DNA from: JAWLAT01 sp041395325
Lineage (GTDB): Bacteria > Pseudomonadota > Gammaproteobacteria > Xanthomonadales > SZUA-5
DNA length: 64,000 bases
Direction of reading: 5' to 3'
Assembly (NCBI GenBank): GCA_041395325.1
Contig: JAWLAT010000009.1
Span: 62,001 to 126,000, forward strand
Shown here: in pieces, positions 36,546 to 45,202 of the stretch
How positions within the stretch are numbered: the first letter of the stretch is position 1
How the letters are laid out: every line of letters starts with the position of its first letter
The notes under the pieces: model-generated
What the model was told of the DNA's origin: nothing
The model's database searches: none
What the model saw: the letters and a program-made list of their open reading frames with translations, nothing else
Program-made: the position numbers and the translations under genes

Positions 36546-38249
36546 GTGTCCGTCTATCTCTCCGAACGCATCCTGATGTTGCTGGAAGCCGAGGGCATCA
36601 AGACCCTGTTCGGCATACCCGACCCCAGTTTCCTGCGCATGTTCACCACCGCCGAAAAGCGCGGCTGGCAGGTCATCGCACCGCATCACGAGGAAGCCGG
36701 TGCCTTCATGGCCGAGGGCATGTGGCGGATGACCGGACGTCCGGGTGTGGTGGTCGGCAACCAGGGGCCGGGTGTGGCCAATCTGGTGCCGGCGGCCATC
36801 AACGCCGCCAAGGAAAATGCGCCCGTCCTGTTCATCGGCGGCCAGCGCAAGTACATCGCCGAGCAGCGCGTCCGCCGCGGCCGCATCCAGTACGTGCGGA
36901 CCTCGCGCTACTTCGAAGAGGCGGTCAAGTACGTGGGCACCGTCGGCTATCCCGAGCAGATCGATGAGGTCATGCGGGAAGCCTTCCGGCAGATGCTCTC
37001 GGGCACACCCGGGCCGGCCTATGTGGAAGTGCCGATGAACTCGATGCTGGCCGAGGTCGACCTGCCCGAACCGGTCAGCCCGGAAAGCTACCGGCTGGTG
37101 CATCAGCCTTCCTCGCAGCCGGCGCTGGATGCGGCGATCGAGCTGATCAAGGCCGCCAGGCATCCATTGATTCTCGCCGGCCAGGGCGCTTTCACCTCGC
37201 GGGCGCATGCCGACATCGGCGCGCTGGCCTGCAACCTGCAGTGCCCGGTGCTGCACACCTATCCGATCAGCTCCTTCCCGGATGGGGCCGAAGCGCAGAC
37301 TTTCCCCTACGGTTTCACGCCAGCCAGCATCGATGCGGTGGCCAAGTCGGACCTGGTCATCGCTGTGGGCACCGACCTGGGCGAGCCGGTCCAGAACGGC
37401 GTTGGCGGCCACTGGGCCAAGGGCCATACCGATCGCAAGTGGATCTACATCGAGCGCGATCCGCTGGCCATCGGCGTCAACCGCCCCATTGATGTACCGC
37501 TGGTCGGAGACTTGTGCGACATCGTGCCGCAACTGGTCGACCGCCTCGCCGATGCGCCACGCAGCCGTCCGCCCGAGCTCGATCAATGGATCGCCATGCA
37601 TCAGGCCTGGAAGGACGAGTACCTGGCCTCCGTGCCCGACGGCAGCCAGCCGATTCATCCGGCGCGCTTCATGGTCGAGGCCACCCGAGCGATTCCGGCC
37701 GATTCGGTCTTTGTGCGCGATGGTGGCGCCACCAACATCTAGTCCTGGACCTACAGCCAGATCTCGCCGCGCGACTCGCTGTGGAACCAGAACTTCGGCC
37801 ATCTGGGCACCGGCATTCCCTATGCCATCGGCGCACAGCTGGTCGTTGGCAAGGATCGACGTGTGGTGCTGGTGTCTGGCGACTCGGCGTTCCTGTTCCA
37901 CATCTCCGAACTGGAGACTGCGGTGCGCAAGAATCTGCCGATTCTCTGCATCGTCTCCTGTGACTACGCCTGGGGGCTGGAAGTGCGCGCCTATCGGGCC
38001 ACACTGGGCGACGACTCCGCCGAGACCGAAGCCCACTGGGGCAAGCAGTTGCGGCTGGACAAGGTGGCCGAAGGTTTCGGTGCCCACGGCGAGTATGTCG
38101 ATCGTGCCGAGGACATCGGGCCGGCTATTGCCCGCGCGCTGGCCAGTGGCAAGGCGGCGGTGGTGCAGGTGGCCATCGACGGCGAAGCCAACGCACGCGA
38201 TCTGCCAGGTCACGGTGAATACAAGCACTGGTACACCGACTTCGTCTGA
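36546..38249 (+). pseudogene. ThDP-dependent enzyme (2-hydroxyacyl-CoA lyase/acetolactate synthase-like) with internal amber stop
   Basis: The start is GTG at 36546 behind AAGGAG. The frame would encode 567 residues, but a TAG at 37740-37742 interrupts it at codon 399; the same frame continues intact to 38249. The N-terminal part has HHEEAGAF with the Glu that activates ThDP; the distal part carries the ThDP/Mg site as GDSAFLFHISELETAVRKNL, the GDS form known in oxalyl-CoA decarboxylase and 2-hydroxyacyl-CoA lyase. One G-to-A change from TGG, or C-to-T from CAG, would produce the stop. Truncation removes the cofactor-binding domain, so the product as written would be inactive. Confidence 0.85.
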
Positions 38250-38276
38250 TTCACCCGGCCATCGGCAGATGACCCA

Positions 38277-38305
38277 GCTCCGGCGCGTTCCCGACGCGCT
38301 GGAGC
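38277..38305 (+). terminator. Hairpin after ThDP enzyme gene
   Basis: 12-bp stem with one mismatch (GCTCCGGCGCGT / ACGCGCTGGAGC) and a 5-nt loop, 27 bp after the stop. It is followed by GTCGTCGTTTG, a poor T-tract. Possible terminator isolating the TonB receptor gene. Confidence 0.45.
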
Positions 38306-38379
38306 GTCGTCGTTTGCGCCTGAAATTCCCGCTTATCATCAATCCAATCAATGTCTTGCGACATCTTCCGACCAGGTCG

Positions 38380-38417
38380 TGTCGTGCCCTGTCGCTGCCC
38401 TGTCGCACATCATCGAG
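38380..38417 (+). promoter_or_regulatory. Tandem 21-bp regulator site 2 (TonB receptor)
   Basis: Half-sites TGTCGT at 38380 and TGTCGC at 38401, 21 bp apart; the second is followed by N8 and GAG. It is the least conserved of the six. It points toward the TonB-dependent receptor, 224 bp before its ATG. Confidence 0.45.
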
Positions 38418-38641
38418 ACGCTGCGGGTGCCGCGTTGCTTTTCTACGCTAACGCGAACTTTGGCCTGTCGGACGGCAGGCGAGGCCAGCGACGAGCAAGT
38501 GACGGAGACCCGGCAAGGATGACCGGTGCTCCCCACCGAGGGTCTCGTCAGGCGTCCGGGTTCGGTGAACGAGCAATGCAAGTGCCCACTGCAACGGGTC
38601 GCAGAACCCGGTCGGGCGTCCAAGGCCAGAGGGGAGCAATC

Positions 38642-40855
38642 ATGTCTACGAGCAAGGTTCTGTTGTACACGCCAGACCCGCAGCGCACGCCGGTTCGGCG
38701 CGCGCTGGCCATTGCCATCACTGCCAGCCTGATGCTGGGCAGCGGTGTCGTCATGGCACAGGAGGCCGATGCACCGGCCGAAGAAGAGAATGCGATGCTG
38801 GGTGAGGTGCTGGTCACCGCCCAGAAGCGCGCCGAGCGTCAGCTCGATGTGCCGATGTCGATTTCGGTGGTCGGCGGCTCCAAGCTGGCGGTGTCCGGTG
38901 TGGTCGCCACCGGCGATCTGCAACAGGTGATTCCGGGCCTGACCACGGTCAACAACGGCCTGGGCTTCGTGCCGGTGATCCGCGGCATCTCCTCCCAGGG
39001 CACATCGCCTGGTGACGAGAGCAATGTGTCGATCTACGTCGATGACGTCTACATCGGCGCGCCAATGGCCGGCCTGTTCGATCTGGCCGACGTGGAGCGC
39101 GTAGAGGTCCTGAAGGGACCGCAGGGCACGCTGTTCGGGCGCAATGCGACCGGTGGCGCGATCCGCGTGGTGACGCGCCTGCCGTCCTTCCTGCCGCAGG
39201 GCAGCTTCAGCGTCGACTACGGCTTCAAGTACAACGAGTGGAAGTCCAGCGCCTACCTGACCGGTGGCATCACCGACACGCTGGCGGGGTCGATCAGTGC
39301 CACGCTGCGCCAGGGCGACGGCTACATCGAAGGCATCGGCCCCAACGAGGGTCGCAATTTCGGCAAGCCGGACAACTACCTGGTTCGCGGCAAGCTGCTG
39401 TACCAGCCGAGCGACACCTGGACCTTCCAGCTGTCGCTCGATGCGCTGGAAACCGACAACGATCACGTTGCCGCCGTATGGCCGCCGGCTGGCGTCAATC
39501 CCTTCCCGGGCTCCACGCCCAGTCAGCCCTACCGCTATGCCGGGTCCACCGAACCCAAGCAGCTGGTCGATGGCACCAGTGCCGCCCTGGATGTGACCTG
39601 GGAGGGATCCGAGTTCTTCACGCTGCGCTCGATCACCGCCTATCGCGAACTGGATCTGGACTACCAATCGGACATCGATCGCACCGATCTGTCGTCGGTC
39701 GCCCTGCATTTGACTCAGTACCAGGATTCCTTCAGTCAGGAGTTGAACATCTCCAGCGTCGAAGGCAGCCAGAACGACTGGGTCGCGGGCTTCTATTACT
39801 ACGACTCGGACGCCGGCAACCCCTTCTGGAGTGTCATCGGCGGGGACTCTCCGAATGGCAATCCGATCTCCAGCTTCCGCAGCCGGGTTGAGACGTCATC
39901 CTATGCGGTCTTTGCCGACTACACCTGGAATGCCTCCGAGCAACTGCATCTGACCCTGGGCGCCCGCTACACCTCCGAGAGCAAGGACTTCAGCTATCAC
40001 CGCTTGGTGGGTGCGCCGCTGGACGTGGTTCGCGACGAAGACTGGTCCAGTCCCACCTATCGCGCCGTGGTCCGCTATGACCTGGGCACCGATTCGAACG
40101 TCTACGCCTCGCTCAGTAACGGCTTCAAGAGCGGCGTCTACGATGCCTACAGCCCATTGGGTGTGCCGGTGGATCCGGAAGAGGTCGATGCGCTGGAAGT
40201 GGGCTGGAAGTCGCGCATCAACGGCATCACCTACACCGCCGCCGCGTTCGCCTACGAGTACGACGACATCCAGGTGTCCTCCTTTGCGACCGTCAACGAC
40301 GTGGTGGTGCTGTCGCCGACCAATGCCGCTTCGGCCCGCATGCGTGGTTTCGAATTCACTGCCGAAGGCAATTTGAGCGAGAGCCTGTACTTCAGCACGG
40401 GTTTGAGCTGGATCCCGACCGCGGAGTTCAGCGATTTCCGGACCGCCCAGGTCACCATTCCCACGCCCGGTGCCACCGGCCCGGTGATCGGTGAAGTCAT
40501 CGCGCCCTTCGATGCCTCGGGCAGTCGCATTCCCCGTACGCCCAAGTGGACGGCCAACCTCCAGCTGACCCATTTCGCCGAAGTGTGGGGCGGCCAGCTG
40601 GAAAGCACGGTGACCGCCTTCCACAGCCCGGGCTTCTACTGGCAGGCCGGCAACTTCACCGAAGAGCCCTCCTACAGCACGGTGGGCATGCGCATCGGCT
40701 GGACCGATGCCGCCGATCGGGTCACCTACTCGATCTGGGGCAACAATCTGACCGATTCGGACCACAGCCTGTACACGGTGCCGAATGTCCGCGGCAACTC
40801 GTCGACAGGCGTGCAAGGACGGCAATTTGGCGTGGGACTGGCGCTGCGCTTCTGA
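38642..40855 (+). CDS. TonB-dependent outer-membrane receptor
   Basis: A 737-residue active-transport receptor. Signal peptide about residues 1-36 (AIAITASLMLGSGVVMAQ). The plug domain (about 48-165) starts near GEVLVTAQKRAERQLDVPMS and includes DVERVEVLKGPQGTLFGRNATGG. The beta-barrel ends in GLALRF with a terminal Phe. The ATG at 38642 sits behind GAGGGGAG. This sequence type is common for uptake of hydrophobic or complex carbon sources in sphingomonads and relatives. Its position in the island suggests it imports the substrate. No tonB/exbB partners are adjacent. Confidence 0.92.
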   Translation: MSTSKVLLYTPDPQRTPVRRALAIAITASLMLGSGVVMAQEADAPAEEENAMLGEVLVTAQKRAERQLDVPMSISVVGGSKLAVSGVVATGDLQQVIPGLTTVNNGLGFVPVIRGISSQGTSPGDESNVSIYVDDVYIGAPMAGLFDLADVERVEVLKGPQGTLFGRNATGGAIRVVTRLPSFLPQGSFSVDYGFKYNEWKSSAYLTGGITDTLAGSISATLRQGDGYIEGIGPNEGRNFGKPDNYLVRGKLLYQPSDTWTFQLSLDALETDNDHVAAVWPPAGVNPFPGSTPSQPYRYAGSTEPKQLVDGTSAALDVTWEGSEFFTLRSITAYRELDLDYQSDIDRTDLSSVALHLTQYQDSFSQELNISSVEGSQNDWVAGFYYYDSDAGNPFWSVIGGDSPNGNPISSFRSRVETSSYAVFADYTWNASEQLHLTLGARYTSESKDFSYHRLVGAPLDVVRDEDWSSPTYRAVVRYDLGTDSNVYASLSNGFKSGVYDAYSPLGVPVDPEEVDALEVGWKSRINGITYTAAAFAYEYDDIQVSSFATVNDVVVLSPTNAASARMRGFEFTAEGNLSESLYFSTGLSWIPTAEFSDFRTAQVTIPTPGATGPVIGEVIAPFDASGSRIPRTPKWTANLQLTHFAEVWGGQLESTVTAFHSPGFYWQAGNFTEEPSYSTVGMRIGWTDAADRVTYSIWGNNLTDSDHSLYTVPNVRGNSSTGVQGRQFGVGLALRF

Positions 40856-40918
40856 GCGGGCCGCGGACAGGGATGTCCTTTGACCACGGCTGGCCTCACG
40901 CAGCAGCGGGCCGTGGTC

Positions 40919-40969
40919 GCCGGTCTGGCAGGCTTCGAGCGGGGTGCCGACCGGCAGTCTGTCTTTTTT
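40919..40969 (+). terminator. Possible terminator after TonB receptor
   Basis: GCCGGTC and GGCA pair with TGCC and GACCGGC; eight bases later comes T6. The distance from stem to T-run makes it weak. A second inverted repeat, GACCACGGC / GCCGTGGTC (40882-40918), lies just before it. Confidence 0.4.
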
Positions 40970-40989
40970 GGAAATGATGGAGAAGCAAT

Positions 40990-41778
40990 GTGGATCTGGG
41001 TCTGAAGGGCAAACACGTCTTCGTCGCCGGTGCCAGTCGTGGCATCGGTCTGGCCATCGCCGAGAGCTTCCTGCAGGAGGGGGCCGTGGTGTCCCTGACC
41101 GCACGCGGCGAAGCCTCGCTGGCCGAAGCGCAGCAGGCCCTGAGCGAACGTTTTGGACCGGATCGCTGCTTCAGCATGGCGGGCGACATGACCCGCACCG
41201 AAGTGATCGCCCAGGCGCTGGATGCCGCCGAAGCCGCACTCGGACCGATCTACTGCGTGGTCGGCAATGTCGGCATCGACAAGACCCCGCATGGCTGGGA
41301 CATCGACGACGAGACCTTCGACATCGGCTTCGCGCAGAACTGCCTGGCGTCCTATCGGCTGGCCCGTGAGGCGGTGCGCCGTGCCCTGCAGCGGCCGAAG
41401 GCCGAGCGCGAAGGCTTCAACGTGTTGTTCATTTCCTCGTCCGCCGGCGTGGAGGCGCTGAAAACGCCGCTGACCTATGGCTCGTCCAAGGCCACGCTCA
41501 ATCATCTGACCCGCGAGCTGGCCCGGCATCTGGGTGGCGAGGGCATCCGCGTCAATGCGGTGTGTCCGGCGATGACGGTCTTCCCCGGCGGCGGCTGGGC
41601 CGAGCGGCTGGCCGGGCCAGATCGCGACCACTGGATTGCCTACAACCAGCGCGAAACCGCCCTGCAGCGATTCGGCACGCCAGAGGAGGCGGCCAATGTC
41701 GCCGTTTTCCTGGCCAGCCCGCGCGCCAGCATCGTCACCAGTTCGGTGGTCATCGCCGACGCCGGACAGCTCAAGTGA
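40990..41778 (+). CDS. Short-chain dehydrogenase/reductase
   Basis: A 262-residue NAD(P)-dependent oxidoreductase. GTG start at 40990 with GGAGAAG upstream. Cofactor motif AGASRGIG, then VGNVGI. The catalytic Ser is in ISSSAG and Tyr/Lys in TYGSSKA (YxxxK). Unlike the SDR at 34100 it is intact. It probably oxidises a hydroxyacyl intermediate. First gene of a long plus-strand operon running to 47558, with neighbours joined by 4-bp overlaps. Confidence 0.88.
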   Translation: MDLGLKGKHVFVAGASRGIGLAIAESFLQEGAVVSLTARGEASLAEAQQALSERFGPDRCFSMAGDMTRTEVIAQALDAAEAALGPIYCVVGNVGIDKTPHGWDIDDETFDIGFAQNCLASYRLAREAVRRALQRPKAEREGFNVLFISSSAGVEALKTPLTYGSSKATLNHLTRELARHLGGEGIRVNAVCPAMTVFPGGGWAERLAGPDRDHWIAYNQRETALQRFGTPEEAANVAVFLASPRASIVTSSVVIADAGQLK

Positions 41779-41821
41779 CGAGTGGCTCATCCCCCAACCT
41801 CGGCTCAGGAGTGCGCGAGAG

Positions 41822-42283
41822 ATGACTTCGACCAGCCCTGTCAGCTACGACGACAAACAATGGGTCTGGGGCACCGATGACAGCCGGCCCCGCTTCCTGC
41901 ACGCGATGATCCGAGTGCGCGACTTCGATGCCATGTTGCGCTTCTACACCGAGGTCATCGGCATGAAGCAGCTCGGCGAGCGCTTCGACGTGCCGGCCCG
42001 CCGGGTCACCGCGGTGTTCATCGGCTTCGACAGCTACGCCGCCGGGGGTTGCCTGGAACTGGTGCATCGCTGGGACGTCGAGGAGCCCTACACCCACGGC
42101 ACCGGCTACGGTCACATCTCCATCGGGACTCCGGACATGGCAGCGACGGTGGCCCGCTTTGACGAACTCCGGGTGGAGTTCACGCTGCGTCCCACCGTGC
42201 TGCTCGAGGGTGGCCCCCAGGTGGCCTTCATCAAGGACCCCGAGGGTTATTCGATCGAACTGGTGCAGACACGGCGGCCATGA
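41822..42283 (+). CDS. VOC-family protein (lactoylglutathione-lyase-like)
   Basis: A 153-residue single VOC domain. The ATG at 41822 follows GAGAG; the longer frame upstream lies in the SDR gene. The motif FLHAMIRVRDFDAMLRFYTEVIGM has the first metal-ligand His, GYGHISIGTPDM a second, and FIKDPEGYSIELVQ the final Glu. This is the glyoxalase I pattern, but in a catabolic operon it may be an isomerase/epimerase or a lyase. It overlaps the next gene by ATGA. Confidence 0.8.
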   Translation: MTSTSPVSYDDKQWVWGTDDSRPRFLHAMIRVRDFDAMLRFYTEVIGMKQLGERFDVPARRVTAVFIGFDSYAAGGCLELVHRWDVEEPYTHGTGYGHISIGTPDMAATVARFDELRVEFTLRPTVLLEGGPQVAFIKDPEGYSIELVQTRRP

Positions 42284-43230
42284 CCGCCGGCACTGCCGAC
42301 ACGCCCATCGGCTTCATCGGTCTGGGCCGGATGGGCCTGCCGATGGCGCAACGCCTGGCCACGGCCGGTCATCGCCTGCTGGCGTTCGATCAGAATCCCC
42401 AGAGCCGCGCAGCGTTGGCCGCGGCGGGCGTCGACTGGGCGGCAGCGGTGGCCGATGTGGCCGCGCGGTGTCACACCGTGCTGGTGAGCCTGCCGACCCC
42501 GGCGATCGTCGAGCAGGTCCTCTGCGGTCCGGCCGGTTTGAGCGCGGCGGGGAAAGTTCGTTGCATTGTCGACCTGTCGACCACCGGTCCGGCGATGACC
42601 GAGGCGCTGGCTCAGCGGCTGCGCCAACGCGACATCGAGCTGATCGATGCGCCGGTCAGTGGCGGGCCGACCGGCGCCGCCGCCGGCACCTTGACGATCA
42701 TGTGTTCCGGCGCGCCTGCAGCCCTGACGGAAGTCAAACCGCTGCTGGATGTGCTCGGTAGCCAGGTCTTCGATCTGGGCCCGGTCGCTGGCCGCGGCCA
42801 GCTGATGAAGGTGATCAACAACACACTGTGTGCCGTCTCGGCGCTGGCCAGCTTCGAGGGGCTGGTGCTGGGCACCAAGGGCGGGCTGGACCCGGCCACG
42901 ATGCTGCGGGTGCTGAATGCCTCCAGCGGCCGCTCCTTCGCCACCGAGGTCAAGATTCCGCAGTGCGTGCTGGACCGCAGCTTTCCGCAGCGCTTTTCCA
43001 CCGAGCTGCTGCACAAGGATGTGCGTCTGTGCCTGGACCAGGCCGAGCAACTGGGCGTGACCATGTGGATGGGCGAGCTGGCCCGCCAGTGGCTGGCCTT
43101 CGGCATCTCGCAAGGTGATGGCCCGCGCGACTACGGCCATCTGATCGAACGCCTCGAAGGCTGGGCCGGTGTGCAGGTCGGTCAGGTGCCGACGGATCCT
43201 TCCCCCTCATCGACGGAGACCGCCCCGTGA
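42280..43230 (+). CDS. 3-hydroxyisobutyrate-dehydrogenase-like oxidoreductase
   Basis: A 316-residue beta-hydroxyacid dehydrogenase family enzyme. The N-terminal Rossmann motif is IGFIGLGRMGLPMAQ, the substrate motif DAPVSGGPTGAAAGTL, and the catalytic Lys is in LMKVINNTL. It may act on 3-hydroxyisobutyrate, tartronate semialdehyde or a related 3-hydroxyacid. It overlaps both neighbours by ATGA/GTGA, so translation is coupled. Confidence 0.85.
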   Translation: MTAGTADTPIGFIGLGRMGLPMAQRLATAGHRLLAFDQNPQSRAALAAAGVDWAAAVADVAARCHTVLVSLPTPAIVEQVLCGPAGLSAAGKVRCIVDLSTTGPAMTEALAQRLRQRDIELIDAPVSGGPTGAAAGTLTIMCSGAPAALTEVKPLLDVLGSQVFDLGPVAGRGQLMKVINNTLCAVSALASFEGLVLGTKGGLDPATMLRVLNASSGRSFATEVKIPQCVLDRSFPQRFSTELLHKDVRLCLDQAEQLGVTMWMGELARQWLAFGISQGDGPRDYGHLIERLEGWAGVQVGQVPTDPSPSSTETAP

Positions 43231-43625
43231 GCGATCGACTGGAGCAAGGCCGCGCGCTGTTGCGCGCCACCATTGGCGACGACTACTACGAGCAGCGTCG
43301 CGCCAGCACCAACGCGTTCAATGCCAAGCTGCGCGGGCTGACCGACGAGTATTGCTTCGGTGAAGTGTGGGCCGACCCGACCGTGCCGCCCAAATGGCGC
43401 AGTCTGATCGTCGTGGCGCTGCTGGCTGCGGGCGGTCGCGTGCCGGAGTTGCGCACCCACATCGGTGGGGCGCTGAACAATGGCTGCACCCCGGAGGAGT
43501 TGCGCGAGGTGCTGCTGCAGGTCGCGGTGTACTGCGGCATTCCGGTCGGGGTCGAGGGCTTTCGCAGCGCCGAGGCGGTGTTGCGCGAGCGCGGCCTGCT
43601 CGGCGAGCCAGCGGGTGCGGCGTGA
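43227..43625 (+). CDS. Carboxymuconolactone-decarboxylase family protein (PcaC-like)
   Basis: A 132-residue all-helical protein; GTG start at 43227 within a GTGA overlap. The pattern EVWADPTVPPKWRSLIVVALLAA and ELRTHIGGALNNGCTPEEL resembles PcaC, not the CxxC-containing AhpD group. Nothing else in the island points to the protocatechuate pathway, so the reaction may be another decarboxylation or isomerisation. It overlaps the next ligase gene by GTGA. Confidence 0.8.
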   Translation: MSDRLEQGRALLRATIGDDYYEQRRASTNAFNAKLRGLTDEYCFGEVWADPTVPPKWRSLIVVALLAAGGRVPELRTHIGGALNNGCTPEELREVLLQVAVYCGIPVGVEGFRSAEAVLRERGLLGEPAGAA

Positions 43626-45202
43626 AGCTGACCGATTACCACAGCTACGCCGACGCCCAGGCGCATTTTTCCGCCGAGGCACTGTGGGCGCTGTTCGACG
43701 GCGATCGGGCAGCTTTCAACATTGCCCATGAATGCGTCGATCGCCATGCCGACAGCGGCCGCACCGCGCTGATCATCATCCACGCCGAGGGCGAGGACGA
43801 GATCATCAGCTACCGCGAACTGGCCAGACTATCGGCCCGCTTCGCGCATTGGCTGCAGGACCAGGGCATCGCCCCGGGTGATCGCGTGGCGGTGATGCTG
43901 GAGCCGTCGCTGGCCTTCTACGTGGCGGTGTTCGGTGCCCTCAAGGCGGGCGCCATCGCGGTGCCGATGTTCACGCTGTTCGGCCCCGAGGCACTGGACC
44001 TGCGCCTGCGCGATTGTGAACCGCGCCTGCTGATTCACGATGGCCACAGCGCCGCGTCCCGGCATGATCTGGGTGGCACCCGCGGGGTGCACTTCGATGC
44101 GCAACTGCTGCGGGCGTTGCAGGGCTTCCCCGAGCACTTCGAGGTGCGCACTTCGGCGGCGGATCTGGCGGTCTACCAGTACACCTCCGGCACCACCCGC
44201 GAGCTGCCCGAGGCGGTGCGCCACGCCCACCGCACGCTGGTCACGCTGATGGTGGCGGCGCTGTATGGCACCGGCATCCGCCCGGGCGAGCGTTTCCTCT
44301 GCCCGTCCTCGCCGGCCTGGGGCCACGGGCTGTGGCACGGCACCTTCGCGCCGCTGGCGCTGGGGCTGACGGTGGGCAGCTACGCCGGCAAGTTCGACGC
44401 CGAGCGGCTGTTGCAGGCCCTGCAGACTCATCGTTTCGACAATCTGTCGGCGGCGGCGACGCACTACCGGATGCTGCGCAACTGCGCTCGCGTGACCGAA
44501 TACAGCCACGCCCTGCGCAAGCTCTCCTTCACCGGCGAGCCGATGGACCCGGACACGGCCAGCTTCGTGCGCCAGCACTTCGGTCTGGAAGCCTGCAGCA
44601 TGTATGGCACCACCGAGCTGGGGGTGGTGCTGGTCAACTATCCGGGTGCCGCGGACTACACCGTCAAGTCCGGCTCGCTGGGCCGTCCGCCACCGGCCAT
44701 GGTGGTCGAGGTGCAGCACGAGGACGGCTCGCCCTGCGCGATCGATGAGACCGGCTTCCTGATGGTGCAGCGCCGTGGCCAGTGGGTACCGACCCGCGAT
44801 CTGGCGCGCCAGGATGCCGATGGCCACTACTTCCACGGGGGTCGCGCCGACGACGTGATCATCTCGGCTGGCTGGACGATGAGCGCGGTGGAGATCGAGA
44901 ACGCGATCCTCGGTCATCCCGATGTGCTCGAGGCGGCCGCCATCGGCGTGGCCGATCCGCTGCGCGGCGAGGTGGTCAAGGCCTTCGTCGTCAGTGCCCG
45001 GCCCGCAGACGAAACCTTCGCCGAGGAAATCCAGCAGCGGGTCAAGTCCCGCCTCAGCCTGCACGAATACCCCCGCCAGGTCGCCTTCGTTGGCGCTCTG
45101 CCCAAGACCCCGGCCGGAAAGGTCAACCGACGCGTGCTGCGCGAAGCAGAACGGGCCGGTCAAGCCGATCCCACCCTCTCCAGCTCAGCGAGCCCAACAT
45201 GA
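43622..45202 (+). CDS. Acyl-CoA ligase (AMP-forming), second copy
   Basis: A 526-residue benzoate-CoA-ligase-like adenylating enzyme; GTG start at 43622, coupled to the upstream gene. The P-loop reads YTSGTTRELPEAVRHAH, with RELPEA in place of the common GLPKG, so the usual Lys is Glu. Other motifs: MYGTTELG and the catalytic Lys in TPAGKVNRR. The variant P-loop appears typical of a subgroup rather than damage. It presumably activates a second acid intermediate of the pathway. Confidence 0.85.
   Translation: MKLTDYHSYADAQAHFSAEALWALFDGDRAAFNIAHECVDRHADSGRTALIIIHAEGEDEIISYRELARLSARFAHWLQDQGIAPGDRVAVMLEPSLAFYVAVFGALKAGAIAVPMFTLFGPEALDLRLRDCEPRLLIHDGHSAASRHDLGGTRGVHFDAQLLRALQGFPEHFEVRTSAADLAVYQYTSGTTRELPEAVRHAHRTLVTLMVAALYGTGIRPGERFLCPSSPAWGHGLWHGTFAPLALGLTVGSYAGKFDAERLLQALQTHRFDNLSAAATHYRMLRNCARVTEYSHALRKLSFTGEPMDPDTASFVRQHFGLEACSMYGTTELGVVLVNYPGAADYTVKSGSLGRPPPAMVVEVQHEDGSPCAIDETGFLMVQRRGQWVPTRDLARQDADGHYFHGGRADDVIISAGWTMSAVEIENAILGHPDVLEAAAIGVADPLRGEVVKAFVVSARPADETFAEEIQQRVKSRLSLHEYPRQVAFVGALPKTPAGKVNRRVLREAERAGQADPTLSSSASPT

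Noticed and set aside
37740..37742. Pyrrolysine insertion at the amber codon
   Set aside because: No pyl genes are seen and the enzyme family has no pyrrolysine; a point mutation or error is far simpler.
36018..38408. Long minus-strand open frame of 796 codons opposite the ALDH and ThDP enzyme genes
   Set aside because: It is antisense to two clear enzyme genes, has no family motifs and shows Arg/Gly/His-rich shadow composition typical of GC-rich DNA.
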